A stretch of DNA of 12,017 nt, taken from NCBI GenBank assembly GCA_019232645.1, contig JAFANO010000534.1, positions 1 through 12,017 of the forward strand. The letters run 5' to 3'. Position numbers and translations under genes: made by a program. Under the pieces are notes generated by a model. That model was not told the origin of the DNA. It saw nothing but the letters and a program-made list of their open reading frames with translations, and made no database searches. The number at the start of each line of letters is the position of its first letter. Position 1 is the first letter of the stretch. Origin of the DNA: Planctomycetaceae bacterium. GTDB taxonomy: Bacteria; Planctomycetota; Planctomycetia; Isosphaerales; Isosphaeraceae. Of this stretch, positions 1 to 6,480 are shown piece after piece.

Positions 1-771
1 GGCCATGAACTCGGCGGGATAGTGCGTCTTCAGGTACGCCGTCTGATAGCCGAGCTTGGCGTAGGCGGCGGAGTGCGACTTGTTGAAACCGTAGCCGCCG
101 AAGTGGCAGATCAGATCGAAGATCTCCTTCGCTGTCTGGTCGGGCACGTTGTTCTTGGCGGCGCCGGCCATGAAATCGACCCGGCGCGCATTGATCACGT
201 CTTCCTTCTTCTTCGAGATGGCCTTGATGCACGCATACGCCTTGGCTAACTCGATGCCGCCAAGCTCGTTCAAGATCCGCATAATCTGTTCCTGGTAGAC
301 CATGACGCCGTGGGTCTCGCGCAGGATTTCCTCCATGACCGGATGCGGATACACCGGCTTCTCGCGGCCGTGCTTGCAGTTGATGTAGGCATCCACCATG
401 CCGCCGCCGAGCGGGCCGGGGCGGTACAGCGCCGTGCCGGCGATGATGTCGCGGATGTTGTCCGGCCTCATCCGCTTCAGCAACTCGCGGATGCCGTCCG
501 ACTCGAACTGGAGCACCCCCTTGGCGTCGCCGCGCTGCAACAGCTGGTACGTCTCCGGGTCGTCGATCGGCAGCTTGTAGACGTCGATCGTCTCGCCCCG
601 CGTCTGCTTGATCAGCCGCACCGCGTTGTCCAGCAGCGTCAGCGTGCGCAGGCCGAGGAAGTCCATCTTCAGCAGGCCGACCTTCTCCAGGTCGCCCATC
701 ACCCACTGCGTCGCCACCACCGCCTCGCCGCTGCGGGAGCCGTCGGCGCCCTTGCGCACGGCCCGGTGCAG
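1..771 (-). CDS. dnaE: DNA polymerase III alpha subunit, internal fragment (partial at both ends)
   Basis: Read on the minus strand, this region encodes about 250 residues from the middle of the replicative DNA polymerase III alpha subunit, the catalytic chain that copies the chromosome. Visible family blocks, in order, are TQWVMGDLEKVG, KMDFLGLRTLTLLDN (carrying the third palm Asp, equivalent to E. coli D555), QFESDGIRELLKR, YRPGPLGGGMVD, GVMVYQEQIMRI, AYACIKAISKKK, FGGYGFNKSHS and AYLKTHYPAEFMA. The frame is open to position 1, so the C-terminal part would lie outside the window. Recognisable DnaE sequence stops at about 771, where the homologous region of a second dnaE begins on the opposite strand. 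There is no start codon, PHP domain or first two catalytic Asp residues, so this piece cannot be a working polymerase as it stands. The family call is secure. Whether it is a real gene remnant or one side of an assembly chimera is open. Confidence 0.88.
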   Translation of the reverse strand, partial: MHRAVRKGADGSRSGEAVVATQWVMGDLEKVGLLKMDFLGLRTLTLLDNAVRLIKQTRGETIDVYKLPIDDPETYQLLQRGDAKGVLQFESDGIRELLKRMRPDNIRDIIAGTALYRPGPLGGGMVDAYINCKHGREKPVYPHPVMEEILRETHGVMVYQEQIMRILNELGGIELAKAYACIKAISKKKEDVINARRVDFMAGAAKNNVPDQTAKEIFDLICHFGGYGFNKSHSAAYAKLGYQTAYLKTHYPAEFMA

Positions 772-1536
772 CGCGTACTGAACAAGAGCGAGGACAATGG
801 CAACAAGGACAACGCCGTCATCACGACGCAATGGGTCATGGGGGACCTGGAAAAAGTCGGCATGCTCAAGATCGACTTCCTCGGTCTGCGCACGCTGACG
901 CTCCTGGACAACTGCGTCCGGCTCATCAAGCAGACGCGCGGCATCACGGTCGACGTGCAGAACCTGCCGCTGGACGACCCGGAGACCTACGCCCTGTTGC
1001 AGCGCGGCGACGCCCGCGGCGTGTTCCAGTTCGAGTCGGACGGCATCCGCGAGCTGCTCAAGCGGCTGCGGCCGGACAACATCCGCGACATCATCGCCTG
1101 CACGGCCCTGTACCGCCCCGGCCCGCTTGAGGGCGGCATGGTGGACGAGTACGTCGAGTGCAAGCACGGCGAGCGGAAGCCGACCTACCTGCACCCCGTC
1201 ATGAAGGAGGTCCTCGAAGAGACCTACGGCGTGATGGTCTACCAGGAGCAGGTCATGCGCATCCTCAACCGCCTCGGGGGCATCGAGCTCTCGCAGGCGT
1301 ATGCGTGCATCAAGGCCATCTCGAAGAAGAAGACCGAGGTCATCGCCCAGGGCCGCAAGCAGTTCATCGACGGCGCGATCGGGCGCGGGCTCGATCAGGA
1401 GACCGCCACCAAGATCTTCGACCTGATCGAGTTCTTCGGCGGCTACGGCTTCAACAAGTCGCACTCGACGGCCTACGCGCTGGTCCTGTTCCAGACGGCC
1501 TACCTCAAGGCCCACTACCCGACCGAGTTCATGGCC
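1..1536. repeat. Diverged head-to-head inverted repeat formed by two dnaE arms (axis 768/769)
   Basis: Position x on the left arm corresponds to position 1537-x on the right arm throughout. For example, the Gln of TQWVMG starts at 708 (minus) and 829 (plus), and the Ala of EFMA lies at 1-3 and 1534-1536. There is no net insertion or deletion over 768 bp. The arms are clearly not identical: by eye about 60 of 235 residues differ. At the axis, 763-771 (ccggtgcag) can be read as coding on either strand, which amounts to a 9-bp microhomology. Divergent arms argue against a recent fold-back duplication of one gene. Confidence 0.85.
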
Positions 1537-2832
1537 GCGTTGCTCTCCTCGGAGATGGACGGCGCCGAGCGCGAGAAGTTCTTCGTCGAGCACATCGACG
1601 ACTGCCGCAAGATGGGGGTCGAGGTCCTGCCGCCGAACATCAACGAGGGGGAGGCGTCCTTCAAGGTCGCCTCCGAGGGGAAGATCCACTTCGGCCTCGC
1701 CGCGATCAAGGGGGTCGGGCTCAAGGCGATCGACGCGATCGTCGCGGCGCGGGCCGAGGGGGGGCCGTTCACCGGCCTCGACGACCTCTTCGAACGCGTC
1801 CCGCTCGGCATCGTCAGCCAGGCGTGCGTCGAGGCGCTGATCAAGGCCGGCGCGTTCGATGCCCTCGGCGGCAAGCGGAGCCAATGGCTCGTCGTCCTCC
1901 CCCGCGCGGCGCAGGCCGGACAGGCCGTCCAGGAAGACCGGAAGCGCGGCCAGCTCGGCCTCTTCGACGCCCTGGAGCGACCATCCGACGGCAACGGCAA
2001 GGGCAAGAGGAACGGCCACATCGGCGACGGCAACGGCCCGCCCGCCGCCCCGGCGAGCCTGCCCGACATCCCCGAGCTGCACGAGGTCGAACGGCTGGCC
2101 GAGGAGAAGAAGGTGCTCGGCTTCTACATGTCGAGCCACCCCCTGACCCGCCACGCCGGCTTGCTCCAGGCGCTGGCCACCCACCAGGCCGCCGACCTGG
2201 CGGGCGTCTCCGACAAGGCGGAGGTGATCCTGGGCGGGATGATCGTCAACGTCACGGTCCGCAACGTCCAGAAGAGCCGATCGGGGCTGACCAGGATGGC
2301 CAAGTTCACCTTCGAGGACCTGAGCGGGACGGTCCCGGCGATGCTCTGGCCCGAGGAGTACGCCAAGAACGAGGAACTGGTCAAGAGTGACCAGATCGTC
2401 TTCGCCAAGGGGACGCTCGACCGCCGCCGCGACCCCGCCGAGCTGATCGTCTCGCGGATCATCCCCCTGGCGCGCGGGCCGGCCGAGCTGTCGCGCGGGG
2501 TGGTCGTCCGGCTCTCCAAGGGACAGCATCAGATCGACGACCTGCAGAAGCTGCTCCGCCAGGTCCGGATCCGGCCCGGCAACCTCGACGTCTATCTCGA
2601 GATCGTCGGCCTGGCCGGCATCCGCCGGGCGATCTACAAGGCCGGCGCCGCGCTGAAGGTCTGCCACGATGACCGTCTGCTCTCCGACCTGGAAGGGGCC
2701 GTCGGGCCCGGCAACGTCCGCCTCCTGGGCCAGCGCGGCGCGACGGCACGGGTCGAGTCCACGCCCCCCGTCACCTCCCACCCCGCCGCCGATCCGGCGG
2801 ACTCCCCGCTCGACGACGCCGACGACCTCTGA
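763..2832 (+). CDS. dnaE: DNA polymerase III alpha subunit, C-terminal ~690 residues (5' end missing)
   Basis: This is the C-terminal part of the replicative polymerase alpha chain. DnaE sequence starts at about 763 (PVQRVLNKSED) and ends at TGA 2830-2832. Counted from 763, residue 38 is the Asp in KIDFLGL, the third palm carboxylate. Fingers blocks follow (QFESDGIRELLKRLRP, YRPGPLEGGMVD, GVMVYQEQVMRI, FGGYGFNKSHST). A helix-hairpin-helix (FGLAAIKGVGLKAI) lies near 1690-1731. QLGLF at 1951-1965 matches the beta-clamp-binding consensus. An OB fold spans roughly 2218-2475, and the tail is acidic. Full-length DnaE is about 1150-1200 aa, so roughly 500 N-terminal residues are absent, including the PHP domain and the catalytic DxD. 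No start codon or ribosome site precedes the block. The same frame stays open leftward to 310, but that stretch is only the antisense of the opposite dnaE arm and is not real protein. Family call certain; partial status clear. Confidence 0.93.
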   Translation, partial: PVQRVLNKSEDNGNKDNAVITTQWVMGDLEKVGMLKIDFLGLRTLTLLDNCVRLIKQTRGITVDVQNLPLDDPETYALLQRGDARGVFQFESDGIRELLKRLRPDNIRDIIACTALYRPGPLEGGMVDEYVECKHGERKPTYLHPVMKEVLEETYGVMVYQEQVMRILNRLGGIELSQAYACIKAISKKKTEVIAQGRKQFIDGAIGRGLDQETATKIFDLIEFFGGYGFNKSHSTAYALVLFQTAYLKAHYPTEFMAALLSSEMDGAEREKFFVEHIDDCRKMGVEVLPPNINEGEASFKVASEGKIHFGLAAIKGVGLKAIDAIVAARAEGGPFTGLDDLFERVPLGIVSQACVEALIKAGAFDALGGKRSQWLVVLPRAAQAGQAVQEDRKRGQLGLFDALERPSDGNGKGKRNGHIGDGNGPPAAPASLPDIPELHEVERLAEEKKVLGFYMSSHPLTRHAGLLQALATHQAADLAGVSDKAEVILGGMIVNVTVRNVQKSRSGLTRMAKFTFEDLSGTVPAMLWPEEYAKNEELVKSDQIVFAKGTLDRRRDPAELIVSRIIPLARGPAELSRGVVVRLSKGQHQIDDLQKLLRQVRIRPGNLDVYLEIVGLAGIRRAIYKAGAALKVCHDDRLLSDLEGAVGPGNVRLLGQRGATARVESTPPVTSHPAADPADSPLDDADDL

Positions 2833-2941
2833 CGCGAGTCCCGGCGCGCGTGCGACGTCGGATCCATGATTGCCCTGACCTGACAGGCCAGACAATCACT
2901 GTCAACGGCGGATGGTCCATGCCCTCGTAAAGCAGGGGAGG

Positions 2942-2970
2942 TTGCGCGGGTTGCCGGGCGGGGCTACGCT
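2942..2970 (+). promoter_or_regulatory. Candidate sigma70-type promoter for the Nit1-type amidase
   Basis: TTGCGC (2942-2947) and TACGCT (2965-2970) are separated by 17 bp and lie about 100 bp upstream of the amidase start at 3071. Spacing is ideal and the -35 keeps TTG, but the -10 is only moderately like TATAAT. Inferred from sequence only. Confidence 0.3.
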
Positions 2971-3008
2971 GAGGCGATCGCATCGACCAGGGCCGCCGGC
3001 CGCCGCCC

Positions 3009-3036
3009 GGGTCGCGGCCGAGCGGACCCGCGACCC
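3009..3036 (+). promoter_or_regulatory. Hairpin in the leader of the Nit1-type amidase gene
   Basis: Perfect 9-bp inverted repeat, gggtcgcgg (3009-3017) and ccgcgaccc (3028-3036), with a 10-nt loop. It lies between the candidate promoter and the start codon, 34 nt before ATG. No T-run follows, so it is not a normal intrinsic terminator. It could be a leader structure or a protein site. Confidence 0.4.
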
Positions 3037-3070
3037 CAAGGCCCGAGCCCGCACCATCGGGGAGGTTCCC

Positions 3071-3883
3071 ATGTTCCTGGCCGCCGTCGTGCAGCTCAAT
3101 TCGACCACGGACGTCGAGGCCAACTGGCGCGAGTCCAGCAGGCTGATCGAGCGCGCCGCCGGCTACGGCGCGCGGCTGGTCGCGACCCCCGAGAACACCA
3201 ACTACCTCGGGCCCCTCGCCGAGAAGGTCCGGACCGCCGAGGGCCTCGACGGGCCGACCTGCCGCCGGTTCGCCGCGCTGGCCGGGCGGCTGGGGATCCA
3301 CCTGCTGCTCGGCTCGTTCAACGAGCAGGGCGATGACCCGGCCCGGTGCCACAACACCAGCGTCCTGTTCGGGCCCGACGGCGCGATCGTGGCGAGCTAC
3401 CGCAAGGTCCACCTCTTCGACGTCGACCTCTCGGAGTCGGTCCGCTCGCGCGAGTCCGCGGCCATCAAGCCGGGGACGCAGGCGGTGGTCGCGGCGACGC
3501 CGCTGGGCCGCCTGGGGTTGTCGGTCTGCTACGACCTCCGGTTCGGCAACCTCTATCGCCGCCTCGTCGCCGAGGGGGCCGAGATCCTCTGCGTGCCGGC
3601 GGCGTTCACGCTGACGACGGGGCGCGACCACTGGGAGCCGCTCCTGAGGGCCCGCGCGATCGAGTGCCAGTGCTTCGTGCTGGCCCCGGCGCAGTACGGC
3701 CGCCACGGCGACCCCGGTCTCCGCGAGAGCTTCGGCCACGCGATGATCGTCGACCCCTGGGGCCATGTCCTCGCCATGGCCCCCGACGGCCCCGGCCTGG
3801 CGCTCGCCGAGATCGACCTCGACCTCGTGGCCCGCATCCGCCGCGCGATCCCGGTCCAGCAGCATGCCCAACCCTGGCTCTGA
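3071..3883 (+). CDS. Carbon-nitrogen hydrolase, Nit1-type (deaminated glutathione amidase-like)
   Basis: A 270-aa nitrilase-superfamily protein, the usual length for the Nit1/NitFhit branch. The catalytic Glu-Lys-Cys triad is visible: E41 in TPENTNYL, K112 in SYRKVHLFDVDL and C153 in SVCYDLRF. The segments CHNTSVLFGPDG, AAFTLTTGRDHW, LLRARAIECQCFV and FGHAMIVDPWG are typical of Nit1-like enzymes, which hydrolyse deaminated glutathione as metabolite repair; other omega-amidase-type substrates are possible. It has no signal peptide, so it should be cytoplasmic. The start at 3071 is chosen because GGGGAGG lies just upstream and MFLAAVVQLN is the expected first beta strand; the open frame back to 2912 is leader. 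The gene stands alone, 238 bp after dnaE. Its TGA (3881-3883) touches the terminal repeat of an IS5-like element, so the last codons may have been altered by that insertion. Confidence 0.93.
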   Translation: MFLAAVVQLNSTTDVEANWRESSRLIERAAGYGARLVATPENTNYLGPLAEKVRTAEGLDGPTCRRFAALAGRLGIHLLLGSFNEQGDDPARCHNTSVLFGPDGAIVASYRKVHLFDVDLSESVRSRESAAIKPGTQAVVAATPLGRLGLSVCYDLRFGNLYRRLVAEGAEILCVPAAFTLTTGRDHWEPLLRARAIECQCFVLAPAQYGRHGDPGLRESFGHAMIVDPWGHVLAMAPDGPGLALAEIDLDLVARIRRAIPVQQHAQPWL

Positions 3884-3968
3884 GAGGCTATCCGGTAACC
3901 TGGGAATATCGTAAACTATTATCCTTTCAGGAGGTCAGCAGGACACACTGACACAAGGAAATACCCCG

Positions 3969-4049
3969 ATGCGTAAGCCCTACCCCTCCGACCTGACCGA
4001 TGAGCGGTGGGAGATCATCCTTCGATTCATCGGATGCTCAGACTCTTGA
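3969..4049 (+). pseudogene. IS5-family transposase N-terminal stub
   Basis: ATG at 3969, preceded by aagga, opens MRKPYPSDLTDERWEIILRF, a common beginning of IS5-family transposases. The frame ends at TGA 4047-4049 after 26 codons, just past the presumed deletion junction near 4025-4034. No catalytic residues remain. Confidence 0.7.
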
Positions 4050-4117
4050 AGCCTGATCAATCGAAGAAGGCGGTACCGTTCAGATACCGGGAATTACAGG
4101 GAATCGTTACCGGATAG
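4034..4117 (+). pseudogene. IS5-family transposase C-terminal stub (frameshifted)
   Basis: The frame MLRLLKPDQSKKAVPFRYRE continues to a TAG inside the right terminal repeat. MLRLLK resembles the last helix of IS5-type transposases. It is out of frame with the N-terminal stub, consistent with a deletion that joined both ends of the gene. The assignment rests mainly on its position in the element. Confidence 0.4.
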
Positions 4118-4229
4118 CCTCTAGCGGTCGCGCTGCCCTTGGTTGAGCGCGGGCACCGGAGACAAGTTATGCGCGGTGGTGATGCCAACTGTGTAAATAG
4201 TTCTACAGCAGCAGTTGTTTTCACAGAGG

Positions 4230-4381
4230 CTAGTGCAGAATTGATCGACCTCTTGTGCCATCGAGCCTCTCCAGAGGGCGAGGCATTCGTCGATGATCCG
4301 CGATTTCGCGGCTCAGCGAGAGCCTCGCCCTCCCAGGGTCATCCGGCGGATTGCACAAGAGGTCGATTGAAAATGCACTAG
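4230..4381. mobile_element. 152-bp MITE candidate with nested palindromes
   Basis: Outer inverted repeats lie at 4230-4262 and 4349-4381. They share ctagtgca at the tips and atcgacctcttgtgc further in; only about 7 of 33 positions differ. Inside is a second perfect 11-bp inverted repeat (gagggcgaggc 4274-4284, gcctcgccctc 4322-4332), and between those a hairpin ccgcga/tcgcgg (4298-4311). The whole unit can fold into one long cruciform-like arm. TA at both tips (4231-4232, 4379-4380) could be a target duplication of the IS630/Tc1 kind, which is an inference. It contains no gene and lies directly after the IS5-like element, 12 bp beyond the stop of the SMP-30 remnant. Nothing recognisable is seen in 4124-4229. 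Confidence 0.65.
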
Positions 4382-4392
4382 GGGATCGGGCC

Positions 4393-4690
4393 TCATCTCG
4401 GCGAGGGCCCGTCGACCTGGCCGGGGGCGGGCAGGAGGGTGAGCCCACGGACGCCCAGGTCGAGCCGGGACAGCGCCCCGGGATTGCCGCCGGTGACGAA
4501 GAGCTTGTCCATCTTCGGTTCGGCGAAGGCGACATTCGAGGTCGTGAGGTTGCCGTCCGGTTCGCGGCGGATGACCTTCCCCTCGGGGCTGACGACCAGG
4601 ACCTGGCGCCTCCCGAGGTGGGCGACGTGGAGGTTCCCCGTCTCGTCGAGTTCCATGCCGTCGGGCTGGTCTTCGACCTGTCCCGCGCGG
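4393..4690 (-). pseudogene. SMP-30/gluconolactonase-type beta-propeller, C-terminal remnant
   Basis: About 95 residues ending at TGA (4393-4395) match the last blades of SMP-30/gluconolactonase/LRE proteins: QPDGMELDETGNLHVAHLG followed by RQVLVVSPEGKVIRRE, then SNVAFAEPKMDKLFVTGG. Family members hydrolyse sugar lactones with a bound divalent metal and are about 300 aa, so two thirds of the gene is missing. The frame stays open up to 4764, but upstream of about 4690 it passes through a short repeat cluster and has no ATG, no ribosome site and no family motifs. It directly follows the cytochrome gene on the same strand. It is most likely a truncated leftover and not expressed as an enzyme. Confidence 0.72.
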
Positions 4691-4693
4691 GAG

Positions 4694-4733
4694 GCTTGAA
4701 GACGGGACAGGCGGACTCGTCCCGCTTGAAGAC
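4694..4733. repeat. Short direct and inverted repeat cluster at the broken end of the SMP-30 remnant
   Basis: gcttgaagac occurs at 4694-4703 and again at 4724-4733, 30 bp apart. Between them cgggac (4703-4708) pairs with gtcccg (4719-4724), and cccgcgcggga lies just before. This marks the point where recognisable SMP-30 coding stops and may be a small interspersed repeat that replaced the 5' part of the gene. Confidence 0.5.
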
Positions 4734-4765
4734 CCCGCCGCTGCAATTCCCGCGAAGACTTCAAC

Positions 4766-6118
4766 TTACAGGGTTTTCAAGTACTCGATCAGGTCCAGCC
4801 GCTCGTCATTCGAGAGTTTGTCGCCGAACGTGTGGCCGCCGTTGCCGAGGCCGAAGCGCGCGGTGTCGTAGATGAACCGGGCCTCGAAAGGCGGGAGGCC
4901 CGGCGAGGGGGGCTCGGTGACGACCTCGTACTTCCAGCCGACGTTGACTTGGTCGTAGTACGCGAAGTCGGTCGAGGGAGGGCGCTTGAACCGCGCGGGG
5001 CGGTCGGACGACTTGAGCAGGGCGGCCAGCGTGGGGACCGAGCCGTTGTGCAGGTAGGGGGCGGTCGCCCAGACGCCGTCGAGCGGCGGGGCCTGGTAGC
5101 CGATCATCTGCTCGTCGACGGCATACTCCTCGCCGAACCACGTCTCGTTGTAGTGGGCGACGAGGCGGTCGGAGAGGCCCAGCGCCCGCGCGGGGTCGGT
5201 GCCGATCACTTTCAGCTCGACGATCGCGTTGGGATACGTGCCGTCGGGGCCGTAGGTGCCGTGACACTTCGCGCAGGCCTTCTCGAAGACGACTTTGCCC
5301 CGGTCCGCCCGGGCCGCGTCGCGCGGGAAGGGGTACCGGGGCGGCTTCAGGCTCTTGAGCCAGGCCTGGATGTCGCGGAAAGTCGGCTCCAGGTCCTTCA
5401 GCTCCTGGAGCGACTTCTCGCCCAGGAGGAACTGCATGTTCGCCCGGACCGAGCGGGCGTCGGTCCGGCCGTCGTAATACATGGTCGACTTCTTCCCCAG
5501 GAGCCACCATGCGGGGACGTCGAGCTCGGGCAGGTTGGCCCCCAGCGGCAGCGGGAACCGCCGCATCGACAGGTCGGCATTGCGCACGCTCAGCAGCACG
5601 GCCGAGAGCATCCCGGCGTTGACCGTCCCCCGGGTGCTGTTGAGCACGAAGGGGGAGGCCGGGGGACGCTTGCCCTGGGCCCGGTCCAGGTCGTCGAAGA
5701 GCGACTTCATGTCGAGCGTCGAGTTCCCCAGCCCGACGTGGCTCATCCCGCCGATGGACCCGCCGTGGCAGACCAGGCAATCGACCTGGAGGCCGGTCCG
5801 GGTACCGTCGGGGTTGATGCCACGCCTCAGGCCCATGGGGAGGCCGTCGTTGGGATAGGGCGCCGGATTCAGGCCGTAGCGGCGGATGAAGGCGGCGGAG
5901 TAGGCCTCGGGGGCGGTCGCGGGGTCGGGGGCGGGCTCGCCCCAGAACTGCCCGACGCGGCGGTAGGCGTCGTCGCCCCACCCCGGCTTGAGGTAGCCGG
6001 TCGCCGTCATCGCCCGAGAGCCGCGCTCGACCGCCGGATCGGGCGCGGCCCCGAACGCCTGGAGGACGCGTCCCCAGGCCAAGACAAGTCCCAGAACCCA
6101 ACCGCGACGTCCTGGCAT
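4766..6118 (-). CDS. Diheme c-type cytochrome (RoxA/cytochrome c peroxidase-like superfamily)
   Basis: A 450-aa exported electron-transfer or oxidoreductase protein. The N-terminus (MPGRRGWVLGLVLAWG, ending near AFGAAPDPA) is a signal peptide, placing the protein in the periplasm. Two heme c attachment sites are visible: CLVCH at residues 114-118 and CAKCH at 282-286. The C-terminal block WATAPYLHNGSVPTLAALL is characteristic of the RoxA-like and MauG/CcpA-like diheme branch, and LNSTRGTVNA and MYYDGRTDARS lie between the hemes. Length (450 aa) and heme order fit the superfamily; the substrate cannot be assigned, and rubber oxygenase activity should not be assumed. The start at 6118 is chosen over the longer frame to 6268 because a strong GGGGGAGAGG site lies just upstream and the signal peptide then begins correctly. 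It is followed on the same strand by the SMP-30 remnant. Confidence 0.88.
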   Translation of the reverse strand: MPGRRGWVLGLVLAWGRVLQAFGAAPDPAVERGSRAMTATGYLKPGWGDDAYRRVGQFWGEPAPDPATAPEAYSAAFIRRYGLNPAPYPNDGLPMGLRRGINPDGTRTGLQVDCLVCHGGSIGGMSHVGLGNSTLDMKSLFDDLDRAQGKRPPASPFVLNSTRGTVNAGMLSAVLLSVRNADLSMRRFPLPLGANLPELDVPAWWLLGKKSTMYYDGRTDARSVRANMQFLLGEKSLQELKDLEPTFRDIQAWLKSLKPPRYPFPRDAARADRGKVVFEKACAKCHGTYGPDGTYPNAIVELKVIGTDPARALGLSDRLVAHYNETWFGEEYAVDEQMIGYQAPPLDGVWATAPYLHNGSVPTLAALLKSSDRPARFKRPPSTDFAYYDQVNVGWKYEVVTEPPSPGLPPFEARFIYDTARFGLGNGGHTFGDKLSNDERLDLIEYLKTL

Positions 6119-6179
6119 CACCCTCTCCCCCGGCTGTTCGCCGTGATCCACAGCCACCTTTCCGCCGATCCTTATATTC

Positions 6180-6208
6180 GGTATAGCCAGCCGGGGGCGG
6201 ATCGGGAA
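6180..6208 (-). promoter_or_regulatory. Candidate promoter for the diheme cytochrome
   Basis: On the minus strand TTCCCG and TATACC are separated by 17 bp, about 60 bp upstream of the start at 6118. A second TATAAG lies closer (complement of 6171-6176). The -35 match is weak. The 6119-6480 gap otherwise holds only the divergent promoter regions; no gene is evident in it. Confidence 0.28.
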
Positions 6209-6377
6209 TGGCCCGGATTCGCGAGAGGTTGCGGACCACCGGTCCCGATCGGCGTCCGGAACGGCCACACGAACCCGCCCCGGAGATGCCGTTCATTTTC
6301 GGAGGCCCGACCCATCCCGTTGTCGCGACTGTGACGGATGGATCGGCTGAAGTCCTGGATGGTTGAACGCCAGTCCA

Positions 6378-6406
6378 TCGACACGGGTGGACAGGCAAGT
6401 TAGAAT
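6378..6406 (+). promoter_or_regulatory. Good sigma70-type promoter before the 145-aa gene
   Basis: TCGACA (6378-6383) and TAGAAT (6401-6406) are exactly 17 bp apart, each one mismatch from consensus. This gives a leader of about 70 nt before the ATG at 6481. Confidence 0.5.
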
Positions 6407-6480
6407 TGGCCAGATCGTCTGGGCGGCCGTCGAGCACCGCCGCCCCACGCGTCGTGACCATCGGATCGGGGGAAAAGCGC

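Larger units (their letters stand above)
3883..4122 (+). mobile_element. 240-bp internally deleted IS5-like element (non-autonomous)
   Basis: Perfect 17-bp terminal inverted repeats (agaggctatccggtaac at 3883-3899, its complement at 4106-4122) bound a 240-bp unit. Inside are a transposase start (MRKPYPSDLTDERWE at 3969) typical of IS5-family enzymes and, in another frame, a C-terminal-like stretch (MLRLLKPDQSKK from 4034) whose stop TAG at 4115-4117 lies inside the right repeat, as in compact insertion sequences. The whole DDE core is missing. No convincing target duplication is visible; the flanks read tga on the left and tag on the right. It should be movable only in trans. The family name is inferred from the N-terminal motif. 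Confidence 0.78.

Noticed and set aside
310..840. N-terminal 150 residues of an apparent 840-aa DnaE reading frame
   Set aside because: This part is the antisense of the opposite dnaE arm (His/Gln/Arg/Val-rich shadow sequence). Real DnaE sequence in this frame starts only near 763.
1158..2390. 410-aa alternative frame inside dnaE
   Set aside because: Arg/Pro/Gly-rich +1 shadow of the DnaE frame, which carries all the family motifs.
2912..3070. 53-residue N-terminal extension of the amidase
   Set aside because: Nitrilase folds start at MFLAAVVQLN. The extension is Arg/Pro-rich, overlaps the promoter and hairpin, and the ribosome site lies before 3071.
2771..3871. 366-aa minus-strand frame over the amidase
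   Set aside because: Shadow of the Nit1-type amidase, which has an intact catalytic triad on the plus strand.
6119..6268. 50-residue N-terminal extension of the cytochrome
   Set aside because: It would place the signal peptide internally, and the strong ribosome site and signal-peptide start are at 6118.
4832..6334. 500-aa plus-strand open frame over the cytochrome gene
   Set aside because: It is antisense to the diheme cytochrome, whose CxxCH motifs, signal peptide and ribosome site are clear. High GC keeps the opposite strand open.
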